A DNA stretch of 64,000 nucleotides. Source: Streptantibioticus parmotrematis. Lineage in GTDB: Bacteria > Actinomycetota > Actinomycetes > Streptomycetales > Streptomycetaceae. A program made the position numbers and the translations under genes. The stretch covers positions 434,001 to 498,000 of the forward strand of contig NZ_JAINVZ010000001.1 of NCBI RefSeq assembly GCF_019890615.1. Direction: 5' to 3'. Below are positions 8,364 through 16,089 of this stretch, one piece after another (position 1 is the stretch's first letter; every line of letters begins with the position of its first letter). The notes below the pieces were generated by a model, which was given only the letters and a program-made list of their open reading frames with translations, made no database searches and was not told the origin of the DNA.

Positions 8364-9290
8364 ATGAACATCTCCACCCCGCCCGCCACTCCGGCCCCGG
8401 CCGAGGTTCCCGGGTGGAGCGCGGGCGGCATCCGTGTCCACCGCATCGACGAAATCGTTCTGCCGCCCGCCACCGGGCAGTGGCTCCTGCCCGACGCCAC
8501 TCCTGACCTCGTCACCACCCAGGACTGGCTGCACCCCCACTTCACCGACGACGAAGGTCTTCTGCGCCTCGCCAGCCACAGCTTCGCCTTCACTCTCGGC
8601 GGGCTGCGCGTCCTGGTCGACACCGGCATCGGCAATGGCAAGGAGCGCGCCAACCCCGCCTGGCACGACCTGCGCACCGACTACCTCCAGCGCCTGACGC
8701 AGGCCGGATTCCCGCCGGACGAGGTGGATTTGGTGATCCTCACGCATCTGCACGCCGATCATGTCGGCTGGAACACACGCCAGGAGAACGGGCGGTGGGT
8801 TCCCACCTTCCCCAACGCCCGTTACGTCGTGTCCCGCACCGAGCGGGAGTTCTGGGCCGGATACGACATGGAGGAGGCCCGCAGGCAGATGTTCCGCGAC
8901 TCCGTCATCCCCGTGGAAGAAGCCGGACTGCTCGACCTCGTCGACGTCCCCGCCGAGGGCGCGGACCTCCTGCCCGGCCTGCGCCTGCTGCCCACCCCGG
9001 GCCACACCCCCGGCCACGTCGCCGTCGAACTCTCGGATGCCGGGCACAAGGCCCTGATCACCGGCGACTGCATTCATCACCCCTTCCAACTCGCCCACCC
9101 AGGTGTCGGAGCCTGCGTCGACATCGACCCCGAGCGGTCCGAGCACTCCCGCCGCACCCTGCTCGCGTCACTCGCCGGCACCGACACCCTCGTCCTGGGC
9201 ACCCACTTCCCACCGCCGACGGCGGGTCATGTCGTTTCCCACGAGGAGACTTATCGCCTCGCACCCGTCCCGGCCGGTCACGGGCGCTGA
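8364..9290 (+). CDS. Metallo-beta-lactamase-fold hydrolase
   Basis: 308 aa. The metal-binding signature is complete: THLHADHVGW (His128, His130, Asp132, His133), PTPGHTPGHVAV, GDCIHHP and a late GTHFPPPTAGHV. This fits the AHL-lactonase/glyoxalase-II-like branch with a dinuclear zinc or iron site, which hydrolyses lactones, esters or thioesters. No signal peptide is seen, so it is probably cytosolic. ATG at 8364 follows GAAGGGA. The gene is transcribed away from the amidase operon across a shared inverted repeat, suggesting joint control by the TetR regulator and possibly consecutive steps in breakdown of one compound. The substrate remains open; antibiotic resistance is not implied by the fold. 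Confidence 0.9.
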   Translation: MNISTPPATPAPAEVPGWSAGGIRVHRIDEIVLPPATGQWLLPDATPDLVTTQDWLHPHFTDDEGLLRLASHSFAFTLGGLRVLVDTGIGNGKERANPAWHDLRTDYLQRLTQAGFPPDEVDLVILTHLHADHVGWNTRQENGRWVPTFPNARYVVSRTEREFWAGYDMEEARRQMFRDSVIPVEEAGLLDLVDVPAEGADLLPGLRLLPTPGHTPGHVAVELSDAGHKALITGDCIHHPFQLAHPGVGACVDIDPERSEHSRRTLLASLAGTDTLVLGTHFPPPTAGHVVSHEETYRLAPVPAGHGR

Positions 9291-9447
9291 CGGGGTCCAC
9301 GACGACGCGGGAGGGGCCGGGAGCGGCCACACCGTACGGATACCAGGGCGGTGGTGGCCGTGGCTCGTCGGACTGAATCCGATGCCGAAGGGCAGGCGAG
9401 GTGGCGAGCGCTCGTTGAGCGATGACACCCGGAAAGGGAGGATGGGC

Positions 9448-10350
9448 ATGAACTCTCCACGCAGGGGCACTCGTTCCGCACTGCGACGGACGGCATTGCT
9501 GAGCAGCGGCATCCTGATGGCCGGTGGTGTGCTCACCGGCTGCGGTACGTCCCACTCCGCCGACGGTTCGACGCAGTCGTCGTCCGGGGCGGCTGATGCC
9601 AGTCTTGCGGCGTCGGTCGAGGCCGCCCGGACGGCGACGGCGAACGCGAAGTCGGCGCGGCTCGCCCTGCAGGAGACGGTGCGGGTGGACGGCAAGGCCC
9701 AGTCCGTGCACGGCAGCGGCGTCACGCGGATGGGCGACAGCGGCGCGGCCGACGGCCAGTTCACCTTGAGCGCGGCAGGACAGAACGTGCAGATGCGCGT
9801 GCTCGGCACGACTCTCTACGAGGAGCTTCCCGCCTCCGCCGCCACCCGGCAGCTCAGCGATGGCAAGCCCTGGATCAGCGTGGACACCACCAAGATCCCG
9901 CACGCGGCGGCGGACACGCAGAACCAGGCCCCCGACGCCGCCCAGCAACTCGCCTATCTGCGGAACCCACAAGGGGCGACCAAGGTCGGTACCGAAACGA
10001 TCGACGGCGTGCCGACCACGCACTACCGGTTGAGTCTCTCGCCCTCCCAGATCGCCGGCGCGACCGCCAACAAGGCCCAGGTGGTCGGGAGGATTCCGGT
10101 GGACGTGTGGATCGACACCTCACACCGGGTGCGGCAGGAGACGGTCGCCATGACCGTGCGGCCGACCGCCTCCGCCTCGGCGCCTCCCGGCGGCAGCACC
10201 TCGGGCCAGAGCCAGGAGGTGCAGGTCGCGATGACGATGCGACTGAGCGACTTCGGCACGCCGGTTCACGTGACGGCGCCGCCGCAGTCGCAAGTCACCG
10301 ACGCCACGGCGAAGTTGGCGCAGGCGATGGACAGCGGGCAGACAGCCTGA
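9448..10350 (+). CDS. Putative lipoprotein (LolA/LppX-like)
   Basis: 300 aa. A lipoprotein signal peptide is clear: an Arg-rich start, a hydrophobic stretch and the lipobox VLTGC with Cys32, so it should be anchored to the outer face of the membrane. The mature part contains a Ser/Ala-rich linker, then a domain with strands such as ARLALQETVRVDGKAQSVHG and VDVWIDTSHRVRQETV. This resembles the LolA/LppX-type lipoproteins of actinobacteria that bind hydrophobic ligands. The ATG at 9448 is preferred over one at 9442 because AGGGAGG (9435-9441) would abut the latter. No operon partner is evident, and the function of the domain here is unknown. Confidence 0.8.
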   Translation: MNSPRRGTRSALRRTALLSSGILMAGGVLTGCGTSHSADGSTQSSSGAADASLAASVEAARTATANAKSARLALQETVRVDGKAQSVHGSGVTRMGDSGAADGQFTLSAAGQNVQMRVLGTTLYEELPASAATRQLSDGKPWISVDTTKIPHAAADTQNQAPDAAQQLAYLRNPQGATKVGTETIDGVPTTHYRLSLSPSQIAGATANKAQVVGRIPVDVWIDTSHRVRQETVAMTVRPTASASAPPGGSTSGQSQEVQVAMTMRLSDFGTPVHVTAPPQSQVTDATAKLAQAMDSGQTA

Positions 10351-10582
10351 CGCCCCACTGGACCCCGGTCGCACACGGAGACTCGCGCGCAACGGTGAGC
10401 CGGGCCGCCCGGCTCGATCGGCTCTCGGGTCGTGGCGTCCGTCGACCGAATCGCAGTCGGCGCGGCGGTCCTCGCCCGCAGGAGGATGCCTGCTGGATCT
10501 TCTGATGGGTGACGGACCCTCGTGCCCTCCATCGCCCTTCAACGGCCGTGCGCGGGCCGATTCCTCGGATCCGCATCCACCC

Positions 10583-10631
10583 TTGACTTTCCTGTTGGGA
10601 AAGAGGAGCGTTACTTTCCCGACGGGAAAGT
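10583..10631. promoter_or_regulatory. Two tandem palindromic operators overlapping a TTGACT element
   Basis: Site 1 is CTTTCC-TGTTG-GGAAAG (10587-10603); site 2 is the perfect 9-1-9 palindrome ACTTTCCCG-A-CGGGAAAGT (10613-10631). Centres are 27 bp apart. A TTGACT (10583-10588) overlaps site 1 and could be a -35 box, though no good -10 was found at 17-19 bp. Site 2 ends at the GAGG ribosome site of the next gene, so bound protein would block transcription or translation. The winged-helix regulator encoded second in this operon is the obvious candidate ligand. Confidence 0.7.
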
Positions 10632-10641
10632 GAGGTCTGTG

Positions 10642-11106
10642 GTGGACAACATCGCTCCGGATCAGGCGCGTACGGCTCTTGACGCGGCTGACCGTGCGCG
10701 GCGCCAGGTGGCCGAAGAGGTCGGCCTGCCCCGCGGTTACTGGTGGGCCATGGCAGCTGGCTGGGCCGTGCTGGGTGTGCTCGACGATCTGCTGCCCTCC
10801 TGGGTCGCCGTGATCGCGACCTTGTGTTTCGGCGCGGGGCACTCCTTCCTCGCCTCGCGTCTGCTGAGCGGGCGCCGGCGCACTGACCGGCTACAAGTGA
10901 GCGCGGCCGTCGCCGGTCACCGCATCCCGCTGGTGGTGGTCGGCATGCTCGTCGGGCTCGTCGCCGTCACCGTCCTCGCGGCGCTCGCGGTGGACGCCGA
11001 CGGTGCCAGGCATGCCGGAATCTGGGCGGGGCTGCTGGTCGCGGCCGTCGTCGGGTTCGGCGGACCGGAGATCCTGCGCGTACTGCGCCGATGGGTGCGG
11101 GCATGA
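10642..11106 (+). CDS. Membrane protein of unknown function
   Basis: 154 aa from GTG at 10642, chosen for GAGG (10632-10635) six bases upstream; GTGs at 10630 and 10639 are alternatives. After a charged N-terminal segment (RTALDAADRARRQVAEEVG), about four hydrophobic helices follow: WWAMAAGWAVLGVLDDLL, VAVIATLCFGAGHSFL, PLVVVGMLVGLVAVTVLAAL and GIWAGLLVAAVVGFGG. This is a small integral membrane protein without a recognised catalytic motif. Its stop overlaps the start of the regulator gene (ATGA), so the two are translated together. This pairing of a small membrane protein with a winged-helix regulator recurs in actinomycetes, but I cannot name its role. Confidence 0.75.
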   Translation: MDNIAPDQARTALDAADRARRQVAEEVGLPRGYWWAMAAGWAVLGVLDDLLPSWVAVIATLCFGAGHSFLASRLLSGRRRTDRLQVSAAVAGHRIPLVVVGMLVGLVAVTVLAALAVDADGARHAGIWAGLLVAAVVGFGGPEILRVLRRWVRA

Positions 11107-11420
11107 CGAAGGCGCGGTTCGACGAACTGATCCATCCCAGCACCCGCTTGTCGCTGGTGGCGACCCTGGCAGCCGCCGACTGGGCCGAGTTCGCCTTCCT
11201 CAAGGAACGACTCGACCTGTCCGACTCGGCCCTGTCCAAGCAGCTGACGACACTCGAGGAAGCCGGGTACGTCACGACGGAACGCCGCCTGAGCGGCAAC
11301 CGCCGCAAACTACGGGCCCGGCTCACCGACACCGGCCGTAACGCCTTCAACGGCCATATCGAGGCGCTGAAAGCAATCGTCGACGGTGCCACAGCACCAG
11401 CGGCGGAACCTCCGACGTGA
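11103..11420 (+). CDS. Winged-helix transcriptional regulator (HTH_34/MarR-like)
   Basis: 105 aa. A compact winged helix-turn-helix: FDELIHPSTRLSLVATLAAAD, the recognition-helix region LDLSDSALSKQLTTLEEAGYV, and the wing RRLSGNRRKLRARLTDTGR. This is characteristic of the short one-domain regulators of the winged-helix DNA-binding (PF13601-type) family. The start ATG (11103) overlaps the preceding stop in ATGA, so expression is coupled to the membrane protein. It has no ligand domain beyond a short C-terminal helix. By position it is expected to bind the two palindromes at 10587-10631 and repress its own operon. Confidence 0.85.
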   Translation: MTKARFDELIHPSTRLSLVATLAAADWAEFAFLKERLDLSDSALSKQLTTLEEAGYVTTERRLSGNRRKLRARLTDTGRNAFNGHIEALKAIVDGATAPAAEPPT

Positions 11421-11434
11421 AGCCCCGGCACCGG

Positions 11435-11465
11435 CGGCCTCGGCCCTTTCTGGGCGCCGAAGCCG
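11435..11465. terminator. Candidate transcription terminator after the regulator gene
   Basis: A GC-rich imperfect stem, CGGCCTCGGCCC (11435-11446) against GGGCGCCGAAGCCG (11452-11465), encloses the loop TTTCT, 15 bp past the stop codon. There is no downstream T-run, as is common in Streptomyces terminators. Confidence 0.55.
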
Positions 11466-12078
11466 CTGGTCGTGCGTAGCGGTGGGTCTGGCACACATGA
11501 GGTTCGCGCCAGGAGTTGTCCCGTGACCCCCGAGGTTGAAGATCATGCTGCCTCAGGGTCGGTGTCGATGGCACCGACTGAGCGGAGCGAGCGCCCGAGA
11601 CCTCCGGTGAGGATCCTGTGGTGCCTGCGCCACCACCACAAGTCGGGGCCGGGCAGGCTGTGGAACTGGCCAAGTTCTTGGCTGCCGTTGACAGCCGCTG
11701 TTTGTGCCAATCGTCCAGAGTCTTGATCTGCGGAGGTCCAGAACCCTCTTGCGTTGCACGCGTAAACGCCAACGCCGCGTCCGAGGTCTGAACTCACTGC
11801 TGCCTGACGGCGCATCATCCCAATACCCTCGGAGATGTGCCCCTGAACAGCGGCGACGACACACTGTTACTGGACTGCTAAAGCGCGATAAATGGAAGGT
11901 TGGCGTCGCGGGAAGGGTGGATATATTCCCGGGAAGCGGTACCAGATAATCGCGACACCTGCGAGTGCCGCTGGCGAATCGGTCTCGCTGCCGAAGCCGT
12001 CCGGAAATCGCTGGCCTCATCTGTCGGCTGTCGGACATACTTTTTGTGCGGCAAAGAGCCGCGCCAAGGGAGGGGTTC
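11466..12078. other. Gene-free stretch of about 610 bp
   Basis: Short open frames occur on both strands but none has a ribosome site, codon bias or recognisable motif. Composition is less GC-rich than the surroundings, especially 11860-12060. A minus-strand frame near 11543-11818 looked faintly like transposase debris but could not be supported. The last part must contain the promoter of the small secreted protein. Confidence 0.5.
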
Positions 12079-12441
12079 ATGCGTTTCAGCAAGCGTGCAG
12101 GGGTAGTTGGTGCTACCGCCGTCCTCGTCGCCGGGCTGACCGTCGTAGCGGGGGGCACCGCAAACGCTTCGTCGCCCTGCGACTACGTGGCAACAGCGAA
12201 CAACTCGGACACGACTACAAAACTCATGGCGGGCAGTAACCTTTTTATAGAGCCGTCGGAGGATTGCACGGCCATCGCAAGCTACCGTCAGGGTTCCACC
12301 TTCTACGCATGGTGCGCAGTGTCCAACTACTACGGGAATCAGTGGGTTTACGGCCGCCTGGCCGGCGAGGACACCAAGGGCTGGGTCAGCATCAGTGTTC
12401 TGGGCTGGGTGAGCGGCCCTAAGAGCATCGCGCACTGCTGA
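12079..12441 (+). CDS. Small secreted protein, SH3-like
   Basis: 120 aa with a classical Sec signal peptide (MRFSKRAGVVGATAVLVAGL and an Ala-x-Ala cleavage near residue 30). The mature protein is about 90 aa with four cysteines (SPCDYVA, SEDCTAI, YAWCAVS and a C-terminal Cys), probably disulphide-bonded, and a WVYGRLAGEDTKGWVS segment resembling bacterial SH3-like repeats. Exported small proteins of this kind are common in Streptomyces, with unknown function. The RBS AAGGGAGGGG (12066-12075) directly precedes the ATG. Codon use is atypical (CTT TTT ATA, GTA GTT, ACA AAA), suggesting recent acquisition. A perfect hairpin terminator follows. Confidence 0.75.
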   Translation: MRFSKRAGVVGATAVLVAGLTVVAGGTANASSPCDYVATANNSDTTTKLMAGSNLFIEPSEDCTAIASYRQGSTFYAWCAVSNYYGNQWVYGRLAGEDTKGWVSISVLGWVSGPKSIAHC

Positions 12442-12474
12442 TCCGGTACCCGGAACACTGGCAGTATCGAAGGC

Positions 12475-12515
12475 GACTGAGGGGAGACAGCCAGTCGGGC
12501 TGTCTCCCCTCAGTC
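12475..12515 (+). terminator. Strong intrinsic terminator
   Basis: A perfect 18-bp stem, GACTGAGGGGAGACAGCC (12475-12492) against its complement at 12498-12515, closes a five-base loop AGTCG, 33 bp after the stop of the small secreted protein. It is followed by ACAATTCG. Confidence 0.85.
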
Positions 12516-12664
12516 ACAATTCGTCGGGCGTATTTGTACACCAGAACTGCCGACCAAAGGCGATGGCGTTCACCAGGCAACTCATCCGGCAGACGGGACG
12601 ATGTGCAGCTGGTGCAAGATAAACGCGTCGACAACGCCCCTCCGGCCCGGCACAGTGGACACCC

Positions 12665-13405
12665 GTGACGAGCAGTGAGCTGTGGACCCGTGGGACTGCC
12701 GAACGCTACGACGCGGAGACGACCGAGGTGTCCTCGGACGCCGTTCTCGGACCGACTCTCGCCTTCCTCTCCGAACTGGCCGGAGACGGCCGGGCATTGG
12801 AGTTCGCCATCGGGACGGGACGAGTGGGCGTCCCGCTCCGGGAACGTGGCGTACCGGTGGCAGGCATCGAACTGTCCGAGCACATGGCAGCGGTCCTGCG
12901 GCGCAAGATCGACGAGGACACGCTCCCGGTGGTCATCGGGGACATGGCCACCACCGTCGTCCCCGGCGAGTTCACCCTGGTCTATCTCGTCTACAACACC
13001 ATCACGAATCTGCTCACGCAGGACGAGCAGGTCGAGTGCTTCCGCAACGCCGCACGTCATCTGGGGCCCGGCGGCCGATTCGTCATCGAACTGGGCGTGC
13101 CGCCGCTGCGGTTGCTGCCGCCCGGCCAGGTCGCCGTGCCGTTCGACGTCTCCGAGCGGCATCTCGGTTTCGACACCTTCGACCTCGTCGACCAGATTCT
13201 CGTCTCTCATCATTTCACCCGCGACGGCGACGACGGCCGCTTCCGCCGAGGCAACTCCCGGCACCGGTACGCCTGGCCCGCGGAGCTCGACCTGATGGCA
13301 CGGATCGCCGGGCTCGAGTGGGAACGTCGCGTCGCGGACTGGGACGGGACGCCGTTCACCCAGGACTCCGTGAAGCACATCTCCGTGTGGCGCAAGCCGA
13401 CCTGA
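12665..13405 (+). CDS. Class I SAM-dependent methyltransferase
   Basis: 246 aa. SAM-binding motif I is ALEFAIGTGRVGVPL, motif II region is PVAGIELSEHMAAVL, and motif IV region is FTLVYLVYNTITNL, followed by HLGPGGRFVIELGVP. This is the standard Rossmann-fold order. It transfers a methyl group to an unidentified acceptor; the C-terminal part (about residues 150-246) that would bind it has no recognised signature. GTG at 12665 is the start in best agreement with the family but shows no ribosome site. The gene stands alone between two terminators (12475-12515 and 13461-13493), so it is probably monocistronic. Confidence 0.85.
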   Translation: MTSSELWTRGTAERYDAETTEVSSDAVLGPTLAFLSELAGDGRALEFAIGTGRVGVPLRERGVPVAGIELSEHMAAVLRRKIDEDTLPVVIGDMATTVVPGEFTLVYLVYNTITNLLTQDEQVECFRNAARHLGPGGRFVIELGVPPLRLLPPGQVAVPFDVSERHLGFDTFDLVDQILVSHHFTRDGDDGRFRRGNSRHRYAWPAELDLMARIAGLEWERRVADWDGTPFTQDSVKHISVWRKPT

Positions 13406-13460
13406 GAACGGCCACCGGGCCCCGCAGCTGCTGGTAGACGTGCAGCGGGCCACGCGAGCA

Positions 13461-13493
13461 GGCTCGCCGTCGCCCACTGCGCGGCGGCGAGCC
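13461..13493 (+). terminator. Intrinsic terminator after the methyltransferase gene
   Basis: A 13-bp stem with one G-U pair, GGCTCGCCGTCGC (13461-13473) against GCGGCGGCGAGCC (13481-13493), and a seven-base loop CCACTGC. Confidence 0.7.
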
Positions 13494-13981
13494 CGTGTGG
13501 CATGCGGCGTGGGTTGCGCCGGGGCCCGACCCCTGATGACGGCAGTAAGCAACTCGGCAATGGAAAACCGTACTTGAGCGAGGGAAGAGCGCTCGGTGCG
13601 CAGCGGCGCGGTGATGGTCATGCCGCCGAAGACGAGCTCGGCCACGACGATACCGGCGTCGTCGGACAGACACCGCGGTCCGCCTACGCCGGGATGGTCG
13701 CCGAATCCTCCGGGCATCGTCACCGGACTGGGCCGCCTGGCCCCCGCGCTCGCCGATGGCGCCGAGTTCGACGGGGAACACCTCGCTGACGTCCTCCTCG
13801 CGCGCCCGGGGGCCATCACCCGCGCGCCCGGGCGCCATCAGCGGTGCCGACGGCGACATCGCCACGGGCATCGCCGCCCTTCCGCCGGAGGCTCCCCGTC
13901 GTCCCGTACAGGTCTCGGGTGAACCCGGCCCGGTGCGCGACCCGTCCTGCGTCGGTCCAGGGTCTGGCATGCGAGACATCA
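13494..13981. other. Intergenic stretch with possible decayed phosphatase-like fragment
   Basis: No intact gene. On the plus strand around 13720-13830 one frame reads GLGRLAPALADGAEFDGEHL, and a shifted frame near 13840-13895 continues with GDIATGIAALPPEAPRRP. Together these faintly resemble the end of a SpoIIE-type phosphatase broken by a frameshift. The fragment is short, so this is only a suggestion; the rest holds no signal apart from the promoter region next to the ABC operon. Confidence 0.25.
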
Positions 13982-13995
13982 AAGTGATATCACTT
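13982..13995. promoter_or_regulatory. Perfect palindrome at the promoter of a leaderless ABC-transporter operon
   Basis: AAGTGATATCACTT (13982-13995) is fully self-complementary and ends five bases before the GTG at 14001, leaving no room for a ribosome site. TATCAC (13988-13993) within it could serve as a -10 box, placing transcription start at or near 14001, so the mRNA is probably leaderless. A repressor bound here would block RNA polymerase. No regulator gene is adjacent. Confidence 0.6.
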
Positions 13996-14000
13996 AAATT

Positions 14001-14996
14001 GTGGAACGAGAGAGCGCGAATACGCGCGACCAGGCACCGCCCTCCGGGCCCGCGATCGTCGTCGAAGGACTGACCAAGCGCTTCGGCGGGCGTACCGCGT
14101 TCGCCGACGTCACCTTGTCCGTCGAGTACGGGGAGGTGTTCGGCTTCCTCGGGCCGAACGGGGCCGGGAAGAGCACCACCGTCAGGACGCTCGGCACCCT
14201 GCTCGCCCCCACCTCCGGGTCCGCGACGGTGGCCGGCCTGCCCCTGCACCCCGCCAACAGCGGCGAGATCCGCCGACGGATCGCCGTCATGCCCGAATCA
14301 CCCGGCCTGTACCCGCGCCTCAGCGTCGCCGAGAACCTCGACTTCTTCGCAGGGCTCTACGAGCTCGACCATCGGCGAAGCCGCATCGAGCGCAGCCTGC
14401 GCGCCGTCAACCTGCTCGACCGCGCCGACGACCCGTGCCGCTCGCTCTCCAAGGGCCTGCGCCAGCGGGTCGGCCTTGCCCGTGCGCTGTTGAGCGACCC
14501 CCGCATCCTGTTCCTGGACGAGCCGACCTCCGGCCTGGACCCGCTGGCCGCCCACGACGTCCACGAGCTCATCGACGGCCTGCGCAAGCGTGGCGTCACC
14601 ATCTTCCTCACCACGCATCGCCTCGCCGAAGCCGAGGCACTGTGCGACCGCGTCGGCATCCTGAACACCACCCTGCGCACCATCGGCCGCCCCGACGACC
14701 TGCGCGAGCGCCTGTTCGCCAAGACCCTCGAGGTCTCGACCCGAGCGCCGCTCACCGAGCCCGACAGCGTCTTCGCCGACCTGCCCGGAGTGGACGGCTG
14801 GCGCCGGGGCGACGACGCGGGGGAGCACACCACCTACGTGCTGACCATCACCGACGCGGACCTGGCGGCCCCCGCCGTCGCACGCGCCGTGGTCACCGGC
14901 GGCGCCGACCTGCTCACCCTGAACCCCTCACGCCACTCACTCCAGGAGGTCTACCTCCAACTGGTCAACGAGGACGTGGAGGCACAGGCGCGATGA
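14001..14996 (+). CDS. ABC transporter ATP-binding protein
   Basis: 331 aa. Walker A is GPNGAGKSTT (residues 51-60), the signature is LSKGLRQRVGLARAL, Walker B is ILFLDEPTSGLDP and the switch His lies in TTHRLAEAEALC. The C-terminal extension after about residue 230 is typical of the CcmA/DrrA-type ATPases that drive drug or lipid export with a separate permease. GTG at 14001 is the only start that keeps the N-terminal strand; it sits five bases after a palindrome, so translation is likely leaderless. It ends in an ATGA overlap with the permease gene. The substrate is unknown and no resistance context is visible. Confidence 0.93.
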   Translation: MERESANTRDQAPPSGPAIVVEGLTKRFGGRTAFADVTLSVEYGEVFGFLGPNGAGKSTTVRTLGTLLAPTSGSATVAGLPLHPANSGEIRRRIAVMPESPGLYPRLSVAENLDFFAGLYELDHRRSRIERSLRAVNLLDRADDPCRSLSKGLRQRVGLARALLSDPRILFLDEPTSGLDPLAAHDVHELIDGLRKRGVTIFLTTHRLAEAEALCDRVGILNTTLRTIGRPDDLRERLFAKTLEVSTRAPLTEPDSVFADLPGVDGWRRGDDAGEHTTYVLTITDADLAAPAVARAVVTGGADLLTLNPSRHSLQEVYLQLVNEDVEAQAR

Positions 14997-15793
14997 CGAA
15001 GATGACGAAGATGACGAACCAGGTACGGCCGCAGCAGCCCACCGAACGGGCCACGGGCCGGCTCAGCCGGACCAGGATCCTGGCCCTGGTGCGCAAGGAG
15101 CTGAACGACTTCCGGCGCAACCGCCTCATCGCCACCACGATGGCGGTGATGCCGCTGCTGTTCATGATCGAACCGGTGATCACCGTCTTCAAACTTCCCG
15201 CGAACGCCCCGGCGTCCAGGCTCGACGCCCTGGTCGGCGTCGCGACACTGGAGCTGATGCTGATCCCGGCACTCGTCCCGGCGGTCGTCGCCTCGTACGC
15301 GGTGGTCGGCGAACGGGAGCAGGGCACACTCGAGCCGGTCCTGACGACCCCGATCCGCCCGTCCGAGTTCCTGCTCGGCAAGGCCCTGGCGGTCTTCCTG
15401 CCGGCGCTGGGGGTCGCCTACACGATGTACGGGGTCTTCCTCGCCGCTGTCGGGCTCTTCGCGCACGCGAACGTGGCGCACGACATCTTCGAAGTCCCCA
15501 GGATCGTCGCCCAACTGCTGTTCACGCCCTTGCTGGCACTCTGGTCGATCTGGGCCGCCATCGCCGTGTCCACCCGTGCCGGTGACGTCCGCGTCGCCCA
15601 GCAACTCAGTTCGCTCGCCAGCCTGCCACCGCTCGCGGTGACGGCGCTGGTCGGTTTCGACGTCGTCAAACCCACCACCACCGTCGCCGTGGTCATCGGT
15701 GCCGCACTGCTGCTCGTCGACACGGTCGCCTGGCGCCTGGTGTCCGCCTTCTTCCACAGCGAACGCCTCGTCACCGGTGCCAAGCCGGCATGA
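14993..15793 (+). CDS. ABC-2-type transporter permease
   Basis: 266 aa with about six membrane helices (for example MAVMPLLFMIEPVITVF, LMLIPALVPAVVASYAV, VFLPALGVAYTMYGVFLAAV, PLAVTALVGF and VAVVIGAALLLVDTVAW). ALVRKELNDFRRNR at the N-terminus and the cytoplasmic GEREQGTLEPVLTTPIRPSEFL segment are hallmarks of ABC-2 permeases. It partners with the ATPase immediately upstream through an ATGA overlap. The start region encodes MTKMTKMTN from a 9-bp tandem repeat, so three nearby in-frame ATGs are possible starts. An exporter of unknown substrate. Confidence 0.9.
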   Translation: MTKMTKMTNQVRPQQPTERATGRLSRTRILALVRKELNDFRRNRLIATTMAVMPLLFMIEPVITVFKLPANAPASRLDALVGVATLELMLIPALVPAVVASYAVVGEREQGTLEPVLTTPIRPSEFLLGKALAVFLPALGVAYTMYGVFLAAVGLFAHANVAHDIFEVPRIVAQLLFTPLLALWSIWAAIAVSTRAGDVRVAQQLSSLASLPPLAVTALVGFDVVKPTTTVAVVIGAALLLVDTVAWRLVSAFFHSERLVTGAKPA

Positions 15794-15840
15794 GAGCGCG
15801 GGGGTTCGGTCTGCGCGAGGTGTCGACCGATTAACTGACC

Positions 15841-15860
15841 ATACCTGGGCTGATAGGTAT
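15841..15860. promoter_or_regulatory. Hairpin/inverted repeat between ABC operon and 2-MIB operon
   Basis: ATACCT (15841-15846) pairs with AGGTAT (15855-15860) around an eight-base spacer GGGCTGAT. The short AT-rich arms suit an operator better than a terminator. It lies 48 bp after the permease stop and 230 bp before the shell-protein gene. Confidence 0.4.
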
Positions 15861-15931
15861 CGGGAGCGTTCCGGGTGAATCCCGTCAACTCTGATGGTTG
15901 ATAAGGGATTTGGGGCCCCGCGTCAACCCTT

Positions 15932-15959
15932 TCGCGGCAAGATCATCCCATCGCGGCAA
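15932..15959. promoter_or_regulatory. Direct repeats upstream of the 2-MIB operon
   Basis: TCGCGGCAA occurs at 15932-15940 and 15951-15959, a 19-bp period. Such spacing is compatible with a regulator binding the same DNA face twice, or with accidental similarity. The repeats lie about 130 bp before the shell-protein ATG. Confidence 0.35.
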
Positions 15960-16089
15960 TGTTGTCGGACCATCGAATCAACCTCTCCTCCGGCGGGGAA
16001 CGATCGTGTGGAGCCTGAGACATCAGGTTGCCCGTCGCTCTGCCAGCCCCGCGCTCATGGACCCACCTCTACGAGGGAGAGTTCGATCG

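Noticed and set aside
11543-11818. Minus-strand frame that faintly resembles transposase debris
   Set aside because: No catalytic motif, no inverted repeats and no target duplication could be found.
12419-13819. 466-aa minus-strand frame opposite the methyltransferase
   Set aside because: The plus-strand methyltransferase motifs are clear; the minus frame has none and runs through two terminators.
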